Origin: Stenotrophomonas ginsengisoli
GTDB lineage: Bacteria; Pseudomonadota; Gammaproteobacteria; Xanthomonadales; Xanthomonadaceae
Length of the DNA stretch: 57,875 nucleotides
Assembly (NCBI RefSeq): GCF_001431485.1
Contig: NZ_LDJM01000034.1
Span: 1 to 57,875 of the forward strand
Reading direction: 5' to 3'
The position numbers and the translations under genes were made by a program. Below, in pieces: positions 16,169 to 24,727 of this stretch; positions within the stretch are counted from its first letter, which is position 1; the number at the start of each line of letters is the position of its first letter. The notes beneath the pieces are model-generated. The model did not search any database, was not told the origin of the DNA, and saw only the letters and a list, made by a program, of their open reading frames with translations.

Positions 16169-17176
16169 TCAACCGACGCCGGCGCCGGCGGCCTGGATGT
16201 CGGCATGGTAGGACGAGCGCACCATCGGCCCGGAAGCGACATGGGCAAAGCCCAGTTCGTAGCCGTACTCCTCCAGCTGCTTGTACTCCTCCGGGGTCCA
16301 GTAACGCAGCACCGGGTGATGATGGGCCGACGGCTGCAGGTACTGGCCGATGGTGATCATGTCCACATCATGGGCACGCAGGTCACGCATGGTGGCCTTG
16401 ATCTGCTCCCACTCCTCGCCCAGGCCGAGCATGATGCCGCTCTTGGTGGAGACATCCGGATGCTGGGCCTTGAATTTCTTGAGCAGGGTCAGCGACCACT
16501 GGTAGTCCGCACCCGGGCGCACGTTGCGGTACAGGTCCGGCACGGTTTCGATGTTGTGGTTGAACACGTCCGGCGGGCTGGAGGCCAGGATGTCCAGCGC
16601 GCGCTCCATGCGGCCCTTGCCACGGAAATCCGGGGTCAGTACCTCGATGCGAGTGCCCGGCGATTTGTCGCGGATGGCGCTGATGCAGTCCACAAAGTGC
16701 TGGGCACCGCCATCGCGCAGGTCATCACGGTCCACGCTGGTGACCACCACGTACTTCAGGCCCATGTCGGCCACGGTGTTGGCCAGGTTCAGCGGTTCTT
16801 TGGCATCGGGCGGCTTGGGCCGGCCGTGGGCCACGTCGCAGAACGAGCAGCGGCGGGTGCAGACCTCGCCCAGGATCATGAAGGTGGCAGTGCCGTGGCC
16901 GAAGCATTCGTGGATGTTCGGGCAGCTGGCTTCCTCGCACACGGTGACCAGGCGGTTCTCGCGCAGCTTGGCCTTCAGGTTGGCCACCGCATTGCCCGAG
17001 GGGATGCGCACACGGATCCACGACGGCTTGCGCAGCACCGGCGCATCGGCGAACTGCACCGGCGAGCGGGCAATCTTGTCACCGGCGACCTGCTTGACGC
17101 CTGCCTGCAACGGGGCAGCCGGGGCATCGCTGCTGACAATCTGCAACGGGATGGAACGCGACGTGGTTTCGGTCAT
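16169..17176 (-). CDS. lipA: Lipoyl synthase, 335 aa
   Basis: This radical-SAM enzyme inserts two sulfurs into protein-bound octanoyl groups to form lipoate. The auxiliary [4Fe-4S] cluster motif [12 protein letters not shown] (about residues 78-89) and the radical-SAM motif [13 protein letters not shown] (about 104-116) are intact, and the C-terminal auxiliary-cluster serine lies in [11 protein letters not shown]. The length is normal. It lies downstream of ybeD and lipB in the common ybeD-lipB-lipA order on the minus strand, 15 nt after the lipB stop, and is followed by a strong terminator. Its role in activating pyruvate and 2-oxoglutarate dehydrogenases is established for the family. Confidence 0.97.
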   Translation of the reverse strand: MTETTSRSIPLQIVSSDAPAAPLQAGVKQVAGDKIARSPVQFADAPVLRKPSWIRVRIPSGNAVANLKAKLRENRLVTVCEEASCPNIHECFGHGTATFMILGEVCTRRCSFCDVAHGRPKPPDAKEPLNLANTVADMGLKYVVVTSVDRDDLRDGGAQHFVDCISAIRDKSPGTRIEVLTPDFRGKGRMERALDILASSPPDVFNHNIETVPDLYRNVRPGADYQWSLTLLKKFKAQHPDVSTKSGIMLGLGEEWEQIKATMRDLRAHDVDMITIGQYLQPSAHHHPVLRYWTPEEYKQLEEYGYELGFAHVASGPMVRSSYHADIQAAGAGVG

Positions 17177-17191
17177 GGCAATACGGACGGC

Positions 17192-17887
17192 TTACGGGTG
17201 CGCGGAAAGGTCAGGCAGGTCTGGCGTGGCCACCAGGGTCAACCCGAACTGCTTGGCCAGTTGCTCCAGCAACACGGCCTTGAGGCTGTCCATCGATGAT
17301 GGGCCGCCCAAGTCTAGCACCGTGGTCACGCGCATCCCGGCGTAGCCGCAGGGGTTGATGCGCAGGAACGGTTCCAGGTCCATGGCCACATTGAAGGACA
17401 GGCCATGGAAGGTACGCCCGCGGCGCACGCGGATGCCCAGCGCGGCGATCTTGGCGCCGGCCACATACACCCCCGGCGCACCGTCCTGACGCTCGGCCTG
17501 GATGTTCCAGTGGTCCAGGGTGTCGATGATGGCCTGCTCGATCCGGCACACGTACTCGCGCACCCCGATACCGAGGCGGTGCAGGTCCAGCAGCGGGTAG
17601 ACCACCAGCTGGCCGGGGCCGTGATAGGTCACCTGGCCACCACGATCGACCTGCACCACCGGGATGTCCCCGGGGGCAAGGACGTGTTCGGGCTTGCCCG
17701 CCTGGCCCAGGGTGAACACAGGGTCGTGCTCGACCACCCACAGTTCGTCCGGGGTCTGGCCGTCGCGCACGTCGGTGAAGGCCGACATCGCCTTCCACAC
17801 CGGGACATAGCTTTGCCGGCCCAGCTCGCGCACCAGCGCCGTGTGCACCGCCGGGGCGGCAGCCACGGCCGGGCCGTCAGCGGTCAC
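17192..17887 (-). CDS. lipB: Octanoyltransferase (lipoyl(octanoyl) transferase), about 231 aa
   Basis: It moves octanoate from acyl carrier protein to lipoyl domains in the cytoplasm. Family motifs are present: the [14 protein letters not shown] block, catalytic Lys in [16 protein letters not shown], and catalytic Cys in [14 protein letters not shown] take the GTG at 17887 as start because it overlaps the ybeD stop (GTGA); another GTG at 17896 would add three residues. It sits between ybeD and lipA in a lipoate operon. A hydrophilic N-terminal stretch of about 15 residues before [12 protein letters not shown] is longer than in E. coli LipB. Confidence 0.95.
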   Translation of the reverse strand: MTADGPAVAAAPAVHTALVRELGRQSYVPVWKAMSAFTDVRDGQTPDELWVVEHDPVFTLGQAGKPEHVLAPGDIPVVQVDRGGQVTYHGPGQLVVYPLLDLHRLGIGVREYVCRIEQAIIDTLDHWNIQAERQDGAPGVYVAGAKIAALGIRVRRGRTFHGLSFNVAMDLEPFLRINPCGYAGMRVTTVLDLGGPSSMDSLKAVLLEQLAKQFGLTLVATPDLPDLSAHP

Positions 17888-18162
17888 AGGGTCCACTTCA
17901 CATGCGGATGGCTGCGCAGGGCCTCATGCACGGTGTCGTAGTGCTCGCGGCTCTCGGCCTGGAAGCAGATGCGTACCGAGACATACTTGCCGTTGGAGGA
18001 GTGCTTCCAGCTGATCTTCTCGCGCTGGATCACCACACCGCCACGCTCGAGCAGGATGGGAAGTTCGCTTTCCAGGCCGATGCCGGCGGTGCCCATGACG
18101 CTGAGCTCGAACACACCGGGGAACTGGAAGCCGTGATCGGGGTTGTCAGACTTGATTTCCAT
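17884..18162 (-). CDS. ybeD: YbeD/DUF493 family protein, 92 aa
   Basis: This is a small cytoplasmic protein with an ACT-like fold, of unknown molecular function, conserved beside lipB in many proteobacteria. The sequence [13 protein letters not shown] followed by [20 protein letters not shown] matches the family, as does the C-terminal HPHVKWTL. I chose the ATG at 18162 ([15 protein letters not shown]), the normal DUF493 start; the frame is open to 18183. The stop overlaps the lipB start. It is the first gene of the ybeD-lipB-lipA operon. Confidence 0.92.
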   Translation of the reverse strand: MEIKSDNPDHGFQFPGVFELSVMGTAGIGLESELPILLERGGVVIQREKISWKHSSNGKYVSVRICFQAESREHYDTVHEALRSHPHVKWTL

Positions 18163-18241
18163 GCCCCTATTATCGGGGCGCAACCCGGTAAACCCAAGTG
18201 AGGGACGCCGTCACCAATGGCACACGGCATCCTGCCACTGG

Positions 18242-20053
18242 TTACTGCGCGTTGATCAGGTCGGCAATGGTGTCAGCCGGGACCCAGCCGATGATGCCGC
18301 TGGTGTCGCGCACCTGCAGCATGCCGGCCTGGGCGCCCAGACGGGCCAAGGTTTCACCCGGCTGCAGCACGCGCATGACGCTGCCGTTGCCACTGGGATC
18401 GGCCATGAAATTGGCCGGCACCCGCAGCACCATCACCGTATTGGTCCCGGCACCGGTGCTGGCCAACTGCTGAACAGCACCCTGCACCAGAGCCTGACCG
18501 AGGTTGCCCTGCTGGGCGCCCTGGATCACCTGACCTGCCAGCTGGGTCGCACCGGCCGGCAGCATCTGCCCGGCCACCTGCTGCACTGCCCCCTGCACCA
18601 GGGCCTGGCCGAGGTTTCCTTGCTGAGCCCCCTGCATCACCTGACCGGCCAGCTGGGTCGCACCGGCCGGCAGCATCTGCCCGGCCACCTGCTGTACCGC
18701 CCCCTGCACCAGGGCCTGGCCGAGGTTGCCCTGCTGGGCGCCCTGGATCACCTGGCCCGCCAGCTGGGTCGCACCGGCCGGCAGCATCTGCCCGGCCACC
18801 TGCTGTACCGCCCCCTGCACCAGGGCCTGGCCGACACCGGCAGCCGGTACCACATTGCCGTTCATGACCAGGCCCTGCGGGCTGGCCTGCTGATACTGCG
18901 GATTCTGCTGGTTCTGCTGCAGGTACTGCTGTTGCAGCATCTGTTGCTGCTGCATCTGCTGCTGGTACATCTGCTGCTGCTCCAGCTGCTGCGGCTGCTG
19001 GTTGCCCTGACGCAGCTGCTGGATCTGCTGGATCTGCTGGGTGTGGATCTGGGTGTGTGCCGCATGCTGGTCCAGCTGCATCTGCGCCGGGGCCGACGAG
19101 GTGGTCATGGTCGGGGAACCACCGGTGCCGTAGGCACTGGCCTGGGCAACATCACGCTGCTGGCTGGCCTGCGGCGCGGCCTGGACGCGGGCGCGCATGT
19201 CCATCGGCTCCAGATCGAACAGCATCTGGTGGAAGGCCTGGTGATAGGCGGCACGGATGACGGTGCCCATCTCGGTATTTTCATAGGCACCGGCAGAAAT
19301 GTTGCCCTGGCCCGAGGCCAGGCCCGCCTTGCCGGCACCGGAGGCCATCAGCTGCCACTGGCGGTCGCTGACTTCGGCCGAGCCGGTCGAGGTCGCCAGC
19401 ACTTCGGAGGTGCGCGAATCGACCATGGTCAGCATCACCGACACGGTCTTCTGCCGGCTGGAACCGCCACCACCGAGCATCAGGCGGCCCAGGCCGCCGG
19501 CCGAGCCGCCACCGCCGGCACCGAAATTGCGCCCGCCGGCATTGGCGTTCTGCGAGACGATGTCCGGGATCAGGATGTAATCGGCGGCCAGCATCTGCCC
19601 GCCGCCCAGGTTGGAACCACGCTGCAGATGCCCGCCCGAAGCCAGCTCACGCTCGGCCTGCGCCGCGGCAAAGCCAACGCCACGATCCAGCACCATCCAG
19701 CAACCGGACTCGGTCACGAACGAACGCAGCATGCGGGTCGGCATCGGCAGGCCATAGCTGGCCCACAGGGCCTGGCCATCATCCGGCTCGACAATGCGCA
19801 GGCTGCCCTCGGCGGCAACGCACTTGGGCAGGTCGACCTTGCCCTCGTTGATCGCCTCGACCTGACGCTTGCTCAACATCCGCGCTTCCGGGCGCTCCTG
19901 GCCACGGCTGGTCGGGATCGGCAGCAGGTAGGACAGGGCACCAGACCCCAACAGCCCACGTTCCTTGCGGACAAATTCCAATGCGTCGGCCGGAGCGGTG
20001 GCAAGCCCGGCCAATACCGCGCCCATCGCCGTAGCGAGTAGTTCCTTCTTCAC
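18242..20053 (-). CDS. CsgG-like protein with Q-rich linker, tandem repeats and C-terminal SH3 domain, 603 aa
   Basis: The N-terminus is a signal peptide (VKKELLATAMGAVLAGLATA) without a lipobox cysteine. Residues of about 50-290 form a CsgG/HfaB-like domain, with SGCWMVLDRGVGF, LAADYILIPDIVSQN and YENTEMGTVIRAAYHQAF. A Gln/Met-rich disordered linker follows (about 320-400, with runs such as YQQQMQQQQMLQQQ). Then come three 37-residue repeats plus a part copy (GQALVQGAVQQVAGQMLPAG...), and a C-terminal bacterial SH3-like domain ending IGWVPADTIADL. The GTG at 20053 has GGGGA upstream. It is paralogous to the gene at 20342-21307. CsgG relatives form outer-membrane secretion pores or anchor surface polymers; here the role is unknown. 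Confidence 0.75.
   Translation of the reverse strand: MKKELLATAMGAVLAGLATAPADALEFVRKERGLLGSGALSYLLPIPTSRGQERPEARMLSKRQVEAINEGKVDLPKCVAAEGSLRIVEPDDGQALWASYGLPMPTRMLRSFVTESGCWMVLDRGVGFAAAQAERELASGGHLQRGSNLGGGQMLAADYILIPDIVSQNANAGGRNFGAGGGGSAGGLGRLMLGGGGSSRQKTVSVMLTMVDSRTSEVLATSTGSAEVSDRQWQLMASGAGKAGLASGQGNISAGAYENTEMGTVIRAAYHQAFHQMLFDLEPMDMRARVQAAPQASQQRDVAQASAYGTGGSPTMTTSSAPAQMQLDQHAAHTQIHTQQIQQIQQLRQGNQQPQQLEQQQMYQQQMQQQQMLQQQYLQQNQQNPQYQQASPQGLVMNGNVVPAAGVGQALVQGAVQQVAGQMLPAGATQLAGQVIQGAQQGNLGQALVQGAVQQVAGQMLPAGATQLAGQVMQGAQQGNLGQALVQGAVQQVAGQMLPAGATQLAGQVIQGAQQGNLGQALVQGAVQQLASTGAGTNTVMVLRVPANFMADPSGNGSVMRVLQPGETLARLGAQAGMLQVRDTSGIIGWVPADTIADLINAQ
18471..18835 (-). repeat. 111-bp tandem repeats (3 full plus part) in the CsgG-like gene
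   Basis: The 37-residue unit from GQALVQGAVQQ to GAQQGNL is encoded three times in a row and begins a fourth time before diverging to LASTGAGTN. Nucleotide identity between units is very high, with only scattered third-position and single-residue changes (QVIQ versus QVMQ). Confidence 0.92.
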
Positions 20054-20129
20054 GATGTTTCCCCTGGATTGATGGCGTCTGGCGCCTTGGCAGCGATCGC
20101 CACACACCGAGGCGCAGCAGCGGATCACC

Positions 20130-20161
20130 AGCATTCACATAACTATACAAGATGTGAATGC
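20130..20161 (-). promoter_or_regulatory. Palindromic operator around a -10-like box, upstream of the CsgG-like gene
   Basis: cattcacat (20130-20138) and atgtgaatg (20150-20158) are perfect inverted arms with 11 nt between them. On the minus strand that spacer reads CTTGTATAGTT and so contains a TATAGT -10-like box. This is about 80-100 nt upstream of the GTG at 20053. The 13-mer gatgtgaatgcat (20149-20161) is shared with the region upstream of the kinase operon. The surrounding 20054-20341 is unusually AT-rich and has no gene. Confidence 0.45.
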
Positions 20162-20341
20162 ATCAAAAAATATCGACAGGGGTCACTGACTCTTGAAGGA
20201 AATTGTGAAATCTGCGGTAAAAATCTGATCGACCGCTCAGTTTTACGGGAAATCCAGGCCAGGATCGCCGCGTATCCACGCTACGGCAGCAATCTGCCCC
20301 GGTGCTGCAGCGACCGGGGCCGGCCTGCCAGCGGCGCCTGC

Positions 20342-21307
20342 TCAGCGCGCCAGTTCCACCGATTCGCTGCTGATCCAGCCCTTGTTGCCCAGCTCGTCCT
20401 CGACCTCGATCAGCAGGCCTTCGCGCCCACCCAGTGGGTAGAGCAGCATCCCCGCCTCCAGCGCGCGTACCTGCCCCCGCCCCTGGGCGTCTGCGAGCAG
20501 GCGGCCGCTGCGGGTCATGCGCATGGCCTGCTGCGCACCGGCCGCCGAGGCGTCAGCCGGCAGACCGCCAAGCTGGTCGATGACCTGGGTGTAGGCATGC
20601 AGATAGGCCATGGCGATGACCTGGCCCATTTCGGTATTGGCATAGCCGCCGACCCCGGCACTGCTCAGGCTGCTGCCCCAGCTGCTGCCCCGGCCACTGA
20701 AGCTGATGTCGTTCTTGCGCGCCGAACCCTCGGCTACGGCGACCTGTTCGGAGGAACGCACATCGGTGACCGAGAGCACCACATCGGCGGTCTTGCTGCG
20801 CAGGTTCATGCCGCCGATGACCTGCCCGGCCCGCCCCCCGACCAGGCCGCTGAGCAGGCCACCGATGGCATTGCCCCCGGCATCGGCGTTGTGCGAGACC
20901 AGATCCGGAACCATGACGTAATCGGCGGCGCGCACCTGGCCGCGGCCGACATTGGAACGGTTGCGCAGTTGGCCATCGGCGGCCAGGTCACGCTCGTACT
21001 GGCTGGCGGCCATGCCGCTGCCGCGATCGACCAGGGTGAAACAGCGCGAACGGGCGACGTAGGCCTTGATCAGCCGCGATGGCTCGGGCAACTGGTAGCC
21101 GCTCCACCAATGGCTGCCGACCTCCGGCTCGACCACCGACAGCGTGCCCAGCGGGCGCTGGCACACCGGTATCTGCGCACTGGCCTGCTGGCGCTGCTGC
21201 TGTGCCCGGCTGCCGGTGGAAAAACGGGCCTCGGCGGGTTGCCAGCCGGCCAGCAGCCATACACCAACGACACCTGCCGCCATCGCGGCGAGCGGGATCC
21301 TGCCCAT
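20342..21307 (-). CDS. CsgG-like protein with C-terminal SH3-like domain, 321 aa (paralogue of the next gene)
   Basis: It has an N-terminal signal peptide (MGRIPLAAMAAGVVGVWLLAG), again without lipobox Cys. The CsgG/HfaB-like domain has SRCFTLVDRGSGMAASQYER, ADYVMVPDLVSHNADAGG, VVLSVTDVRSSEQVAVAEGS and YANTEMGQVIAMAYLHAY. A C-terminal SH3-like segment ends GNKGWISSESVEL. The sequence aligns block by block with the N-terminal 290 residues and last 60 residues of the protein at 18242-20053, but the Q-rich linker and repeats are missing. The ATG at 21307 has GGAGG upstream. About 290 nt separate the two genes, with a promoter-like region between, so they may be separately expressed. The function is unknown. 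Confidence 0.75.
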   Translation of the reverse strand: MGRIPLAAMAAGVVGVWLLAGWQPAEARFSTGSRAQQQRQQASAQIPVCQRPLGTLSVVEPEVGSHWWSGYQLPEPSRLIKAYVARSRCFTLVDRGSGMAASQYERDLAADGQLRNRSNVGRGQVRAADYVMVPDLVSHNADAGGNAIGGLLSGLVGGRAGQVIGGMNLRSKTADVVLSVTDVRSSEQVAVAEGSARKNDISFSGRGSSWGSSLSSAGVGGYANTEMGQVIAMAYLHAYTQVIDQLGGLPADASAAGAQQAMRMTRSGRLLADAQGRGQVRALEAGMLLYPLGGREGLLIEVEDELGNKGWISSESVELAR

Positions 21308-21574
21308 ACATACACCTCCGGGTGAGCCCCGGCGTCAGTACCGGGGAGGGTCATGACCACCTCCCCTGCGGGCAGGGCGCCGGCAGCAGGAAGTACGCTG
21401 CAACGGCAGATGTCCCGGTGCAGGCACGCATCACGTTGCGTACCAGTCCAGACTAGGCAGTGCCCGTTTGCGCCTACAGGTACGCCTGACCCGGGCATGG
21501 GTCAGTGCCCGGCGCGACTGTCGATCAGGGCGTGCGGCAGCCCCCCCGGCCCAGCCTGACAGGTGCAGCGGAAA

Positions 21575-22483
21575 TCACGGATGGTCCAGCGGGGCTTTCT
21601 GCCGGGCCCGCTGCACCCGCTCGCGGTGCAGCAGGTACAGGCCGCTGGCCACGATCACCGCACCACCCAGCCAGGTCCAGCGATCAGGCAGCACGTTCCA
21701 CAGCAGCAGGTCCCAGCCGATCACCCAGAGCAGGCCGGTGTATTCCAGCGGCGCGATCACCGAGGCCTGGCCGAGCTGGAAGGCCCGGGTCAGGGCCACC
21801 TGGCCAATCGCCCCGCTCAGGCCCAGCCCGGCAATCAGCCAGCCGTGGGCAGCCCAGTCGATCGGTTGCCAGTTCGGCCAGGCCATCACCCCGGCACCGG
21901 CCGCCATCAGCACCAGGAACCAGACCACCATCGATTGCGGGGTATCGGTACGGGTGAGCAGGCTGACCGTGATCGCCCCCACCGCGTAGGCACTGGCCGC
22001 GGCGATCACCATCAGCCCGGGCAGGGAGATGATCCCTTCCCCGCCCGGACGCAGCACGATCAGCACGCCGAGCAGGCCGACCCCGATCGCGGCCCAGCGC
22101 CGTGGGCCGACATGCTCGCCCAGCAGCGGCACCGACAGCGCGGCCACCAGCAGGGGCGAGACGAAGTACAGGGTGTAGGCGGTGGACAGCGGCAAGGTGC
22201 GCAGGGCATAGACGAAGCAGCCGATCATCACCATGCCCAGCACCCCGCGCAGCAGGTGCAGGCTCCAGCGCCGCGGGATGATCGAGCGCGCCCCGGCGGT
22301 GGCCAGCACCCAGGCCAGCACGAACGGCAACGAGGCCGCCCCGCGCAGGGTGGTGACCTGCAGGGTCGGGTAATGGGCAGCCAGCAGTTTCATCGCCGTA
22401 TCCATCAAGGAGAACACGGCCACGGCGGCAAGCATCCAGACGATGGCGCGGACGGGGGATTTTTCGACAGTCATGCCCGGCAT
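21575..22483 (-). CDS. DMT-superfamily (EamA) transporter, about 302 aa
   Basis: This inner-membrane protein has ten predicted hydrophobic helices in two EamA repeats of five, for example IVWMLAAVAVFSLMDTAMKLLAA at the start and WLGGAVIVASGLYLLHRER at the end. The motif LEYTGLLWVIGWDLLLWN in the second repeat is typical of the family. Members export amino acids, metabolites or drugs; the substrate cannot be deduced here. The start may be ATG 22483 (MPGMTVEK) or 22474 (MTVEK). The gene stands alone, divergent from yajQ. The 267 nt between it and the CsgG-like gene (21308-21574) show no gene. Confidence 0.88.
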   Translation of the reverse strand: MPGMTVEKSPVRAIVWMLAAVAVFSLMDTAMKLLAAHYPTLQVTTLRGAASLPFVLAWVLATAGARSIIPRRWSLHLLRGVLGMVMIGCFVYALRTLPLSTAYTLYFVSPLLVAALSVPLLGEHVGPRRWAAIGVGLLGVLIVLRPGGEGIISLPGLMVIAAASAYAVGAITVSLLTRTDTPQSMVVWFLVLMAAGAGVMAWPNWQPIDWAAHGWLIAGLGLSGAIGQVALTRAFQLGQASVIAPLEYTGLLWVIGWDLLLWNVLPDRWTWLGGAVIVASGLYLLHRERVQRARQKAPLDHP

Positions 22484-22554
22484 TATCCGCCGCCCTGCCC
22501 GCCGGCACACGCGCACGGCGTGATCAGGCAAGGCCGCAGGATGCGGCCATCGCC

Positions 22555-22560
22555 TAGAAT
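22555..22560 (+). promoter_or_regulatory. -10-like box for yajQ
   Basis: TAGAAT at 22555-22560 lies 33 nt upstream of the yajQ ATG, a fitting distance for a -10 element. No convincing -35 box is visible. Confidence 0.35.
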
Positions 22561-22593
22561 GGGCGGCAGTCATTCATTACATGGAGTGGGCCC

Positions 22594-23079
22594 ATGCCTT
22601 CCTTTGACGTCGTTTCCGAAGTGAACAAGCACGAGCTGACCAATGCCGTGGACCAGGCCAACCGCGAGCTGTCCACCCGCTTTGACTTCAAGGGTGTGGA
22701 CGCCAAGTTCGAACTGGAAGATGAAAAGCTGATCAAGCTGACCGCCCCGTCGGATTTCCAGATCACCCAGATGGCCGACATCCTCAAGCAGCGCCTGGGT
22801 GCCCGCCAGATCGACTTCCGCTGCCTGGAATTCGGCGACATCGAAACCAACCTGGGCGGCGCCCGCCAGTCGGTCACGGTCAAGCAGGGCATCGAGCAGA
22901 AGCTGGCCAAGCAGATTGCCGCCAGGATCAAGGAAGCCAAGATCAAGGTGGACACCCAGATCAACGGCGACAAGCTGCGTGTGAACGGCAAGAAGCGCGA
23001 TGACCTGCAGGAAGTGATGGGCCTGCTGCGCAAGGGCGAATTCGAGCAGCCGCTGCAGTTTGAAAACTTCCGCGACTGA
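22594..23079 (+). CDS. yajQ: YajQ family cyclic di-GMP-binding protein, 161 aa
   Basis: This is a small two-domain protein with ferredoxin-like folds. The N-terminus MPSFDVVSEVNKHELTNAVD and the block FDFKGVDAKFELED are diagnostic, as are QIAARIKEAKIKV and RVNGKKRDDLQEVM. In Xanthomonas and Stenotrophomonas, YajQ proteins bind cyclic di-GMP and affect virulence and biofilm genes through a transcription factor. It is monocistronic here, with its own -10-like box and a strong terminator. The window also encodes an EAL-domain phosphodiesterase candidate (46598-49537), so turnover and sensing of the messenger are both represented. Confidence 0.96.
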   Translation: MPSFDVVSEVNKHELTNAVDQANRELSTRFDFKGVDAKFELEDEKLIKLTAPSDFQITQMADILKQRLGARQIDFRCLEFGDIETNLGGARQSVTVKQGIEQKLAKQIAARIKEAKIKVDTQINGDKLRVNGKKRDDLQEVMGLLRKGEFEQPLQFENFRD

Positions 23080-23098
23080 TCCTGCACCTGCACGATGA

Positions 23099-23124
23099 CA
23101 AAGGCCCGCCAATGGCGGGCCTTT
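23099..23124. terminator. Bidirectional terminator after yajQ
   Basis: Arms aaaggcccgcc and ggcgggccttt (23100-23123) enclose a short loop, followed by gttttg. It lies between the convergent yajQ and aldehyde dehydrogenase genes. Confidence 0.85.
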
Positions 23125-23151
23125 GTTTTGCCGTGGCACCTCGATCCCGGC

Positions 23152-24621
23152 TCAGACCGGATAGGCCACCGGCTGCGGGCGGATGGTCAGCCACTGCCAC
23201 TGGGTGAATTCCTCCCAGTTGGCCAGGCCGCCCACGCTGGTGCCATTGCCCGAGGCCCCGACCCCGCCGAACGGCTCGATCACCTCGTCCTTCACGGTCT
23301 GGTCGTTGATGTGCAGCAGGCCGGCCTGCAGCTGGTCGGCAAAGGCCAGCACCCGGCCGATGTTGCCGGTGATCACCCCCATCGAAAGCCCGTACGGGCC
23401 CTGGTTGGCCAGGGCAATGCCGTCGGCGTCGGTATCGAACGGGGTGACCACGGCCACCGGGCCGAAGATCTCCTCGTCGAAGGCCGGGTTGCCCGGGGCC
23501 ACATCGGCCAGCACCGTGGGCTGGTAAATCAGGCCCTGATGGCTGCCGCCGGCCAGCAGGCGCGCCCCGGCAGCAACGGACGCCTGCACGATGCGGTCGC
23601 AGCTGTCACGCTGGGCGGCATTGATCAGCGGGCCAACCAACACGCCCGGCTCGGCCCAGGGGTCACCCACGCCGATGGTCTTGAGCTTGGCCAACAGCTT
23701 GTCCAGGAAGGCCGGATACAGCGAACGCTGGACCAAGATGCGCCCGGTGGCCATGCAGATCTGCCCTTGGTGCAGGAAGCTGCCCCAGGCCGCATTGTTC
23801 ACCGCCAGGTCCAGATCGGCATCATCAAGGATCAACAGCGCATTCTTGCCACCCAGCTCCAGCGAGACCTTCTTCAGGTGCTTGCCGCACGCCTCGCCGA
23901 CCTTGCGCCCGGCCGCGGTGGAGCCGGTGAACTGGATCGCCGCGACATGTGCGTCGCTGGTCATCACCGCGCCGACCGCGCCATCGCCGGGCAGCACCTG
24001 CAGCGCCCCGGCCGGCAAACCGGCCAGCTCGAACAGGCGCGCGATCACCACCCCGCCGCACACGGCCGTGCGTGGGTCGGGCTTGAGCACCACCGCATTG
24101 CCCACGGCCAGGGCCGGGGCCACCGCGCGCATGGCCAGGTACAGCGGGAAATTGAACGGCGGGATCACCCCGACCACCCCCAGCGGACGGCGCCGGGCCA
24201 GGCTCAGGCTGCCGTCACTGCTGGGCAGCACGTCGCCCTGGCTGGCCGAGGGCAGCTGGCTGGCCTGCAGCAGGCACTTGGCGGTGATGGCCGCCTCGGT
24301 ACCGGCCTTGATCCGGCTGGAGCCGCCTTCGCGGGTCAGCCACATCGCGATCTCCTCGCTGTGCAGCGCGGCCAGTTCACCGGCCCGGCGCAGCACCGCT
24401 GCCCGCTGCTCGTAGCCCAGTGCCGCCCAGGCCGGCTGCGCGGCGGCGGCATCGGCACAGGCCCGGCTCATGCCCTGCGCGTCGGTCAGGGCCACGGCCC
24501 CCAGGCGCTGGCCACTGGCCGGCTCGCATACCTCGGCGGTACTGGCGCCTTCGACCCAGCGGCCGCAAAACAACCGCTCCTGCCACAACGAGGAAGGCAA
24601 CAACGCTGCACTGTCTGACAT
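23152..24621 (-). CDS. Aldehyde dehydrogenase (benzaldehyde/vanillin dehydrogenase-like), 489 aa
   Basis: This is an NAD(P)-dependent aldehyde oxidation enzyme of the ALDH superfamily. It has the PPFNFPLYLAMRAVAPALA block, cofactor loop FTGSTAAGRKVGE, general-base Glu in VSLELGGKNALLI, catalytic Cys in HQGQICMATGRI and C-terminal EIFGPVAVV. The branch resembles benzaldehyde, vanillin or coniferyl aldehyde dehydrogenases rather than succinate-semialdehyde enzymes, but the substrate is uncertain. I chose the ATG at 24621 (MSDSAALLPSSLWQERLF), which gives the usual length. It is divergent from the DUF1415 gene and has no pathway neighbours that would name its substrate. Confidence 0.88.
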   Translation of the reverse strand: MSDSAALLPSSLWQERLFCGRWVEGASTAEVCEPASGQRLGAVALTDAQGMSRACADAAAAQPAWAALGYEQRAAVLRRAGELAALHSEEIAMWLTREGGSSRIKAGTEAAITAKCLLQASQLPSASQGDVLPSSDGSLSLARRRPLGVVGVIPPFNFPLYLAMRAVAPALAVGNAVVLKPDPRTAVCGGVVIARLFELAGLPAGALQVLPGDGAVGAVMTSDAHVAAIQFTGSTAAGRKVGEACGKHLKKVSLELGGKNALLILDDADLDLAVNNAAWGSFLHQGQICMATGRILVQRSLYPAFLDKLLAKLKTIGVGDPWAEPGVLVGPLINAAQRDSCDRIVQASVAAGARLLAGGSHQGLIYQPTVLADVAPGNPAFDEEIFGPVAVVTPFDTDADGIALANQGPYGLSMGVITGNIGRVLAFADQLQAGLLHINDQTVKDEVIEPFGGVGASGNGTSVGGLANWEEFTQWQWLTIRPQPVAYPV

Positions 24622-24696
24622 GGCCCTGCTTCCGGTGAAAACCCGTTGCAGACTGCCTTGCCACGACCCAGCACAGGGTGAACCGGCGCCAGCGCC

Positions 24697-24702
24697 TACA
24701 AT
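24697..24702 (+). promoter_or_regulatory. -10-like box for the DUF1415-SDR operon
   Basis: TACAAT at 24697-24702 is 25 nt upstream of the ATG at 24728, which is preceded by GGAG. The -35 region is not recognisable. Confidence 0.35.
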
Positions 24703-24727
24703 GACGCCCCCTGTACGGAGCCTGCCC

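Noticed and set aside
18143..20041. Long plus-strand frame with Leu/His-rich repeats
   Set aside because: It is the antisense shadow of the Q-rich, repeat-bearing CsgG-like gene; the minus-strand frame has the signal peptide, domains and start site.
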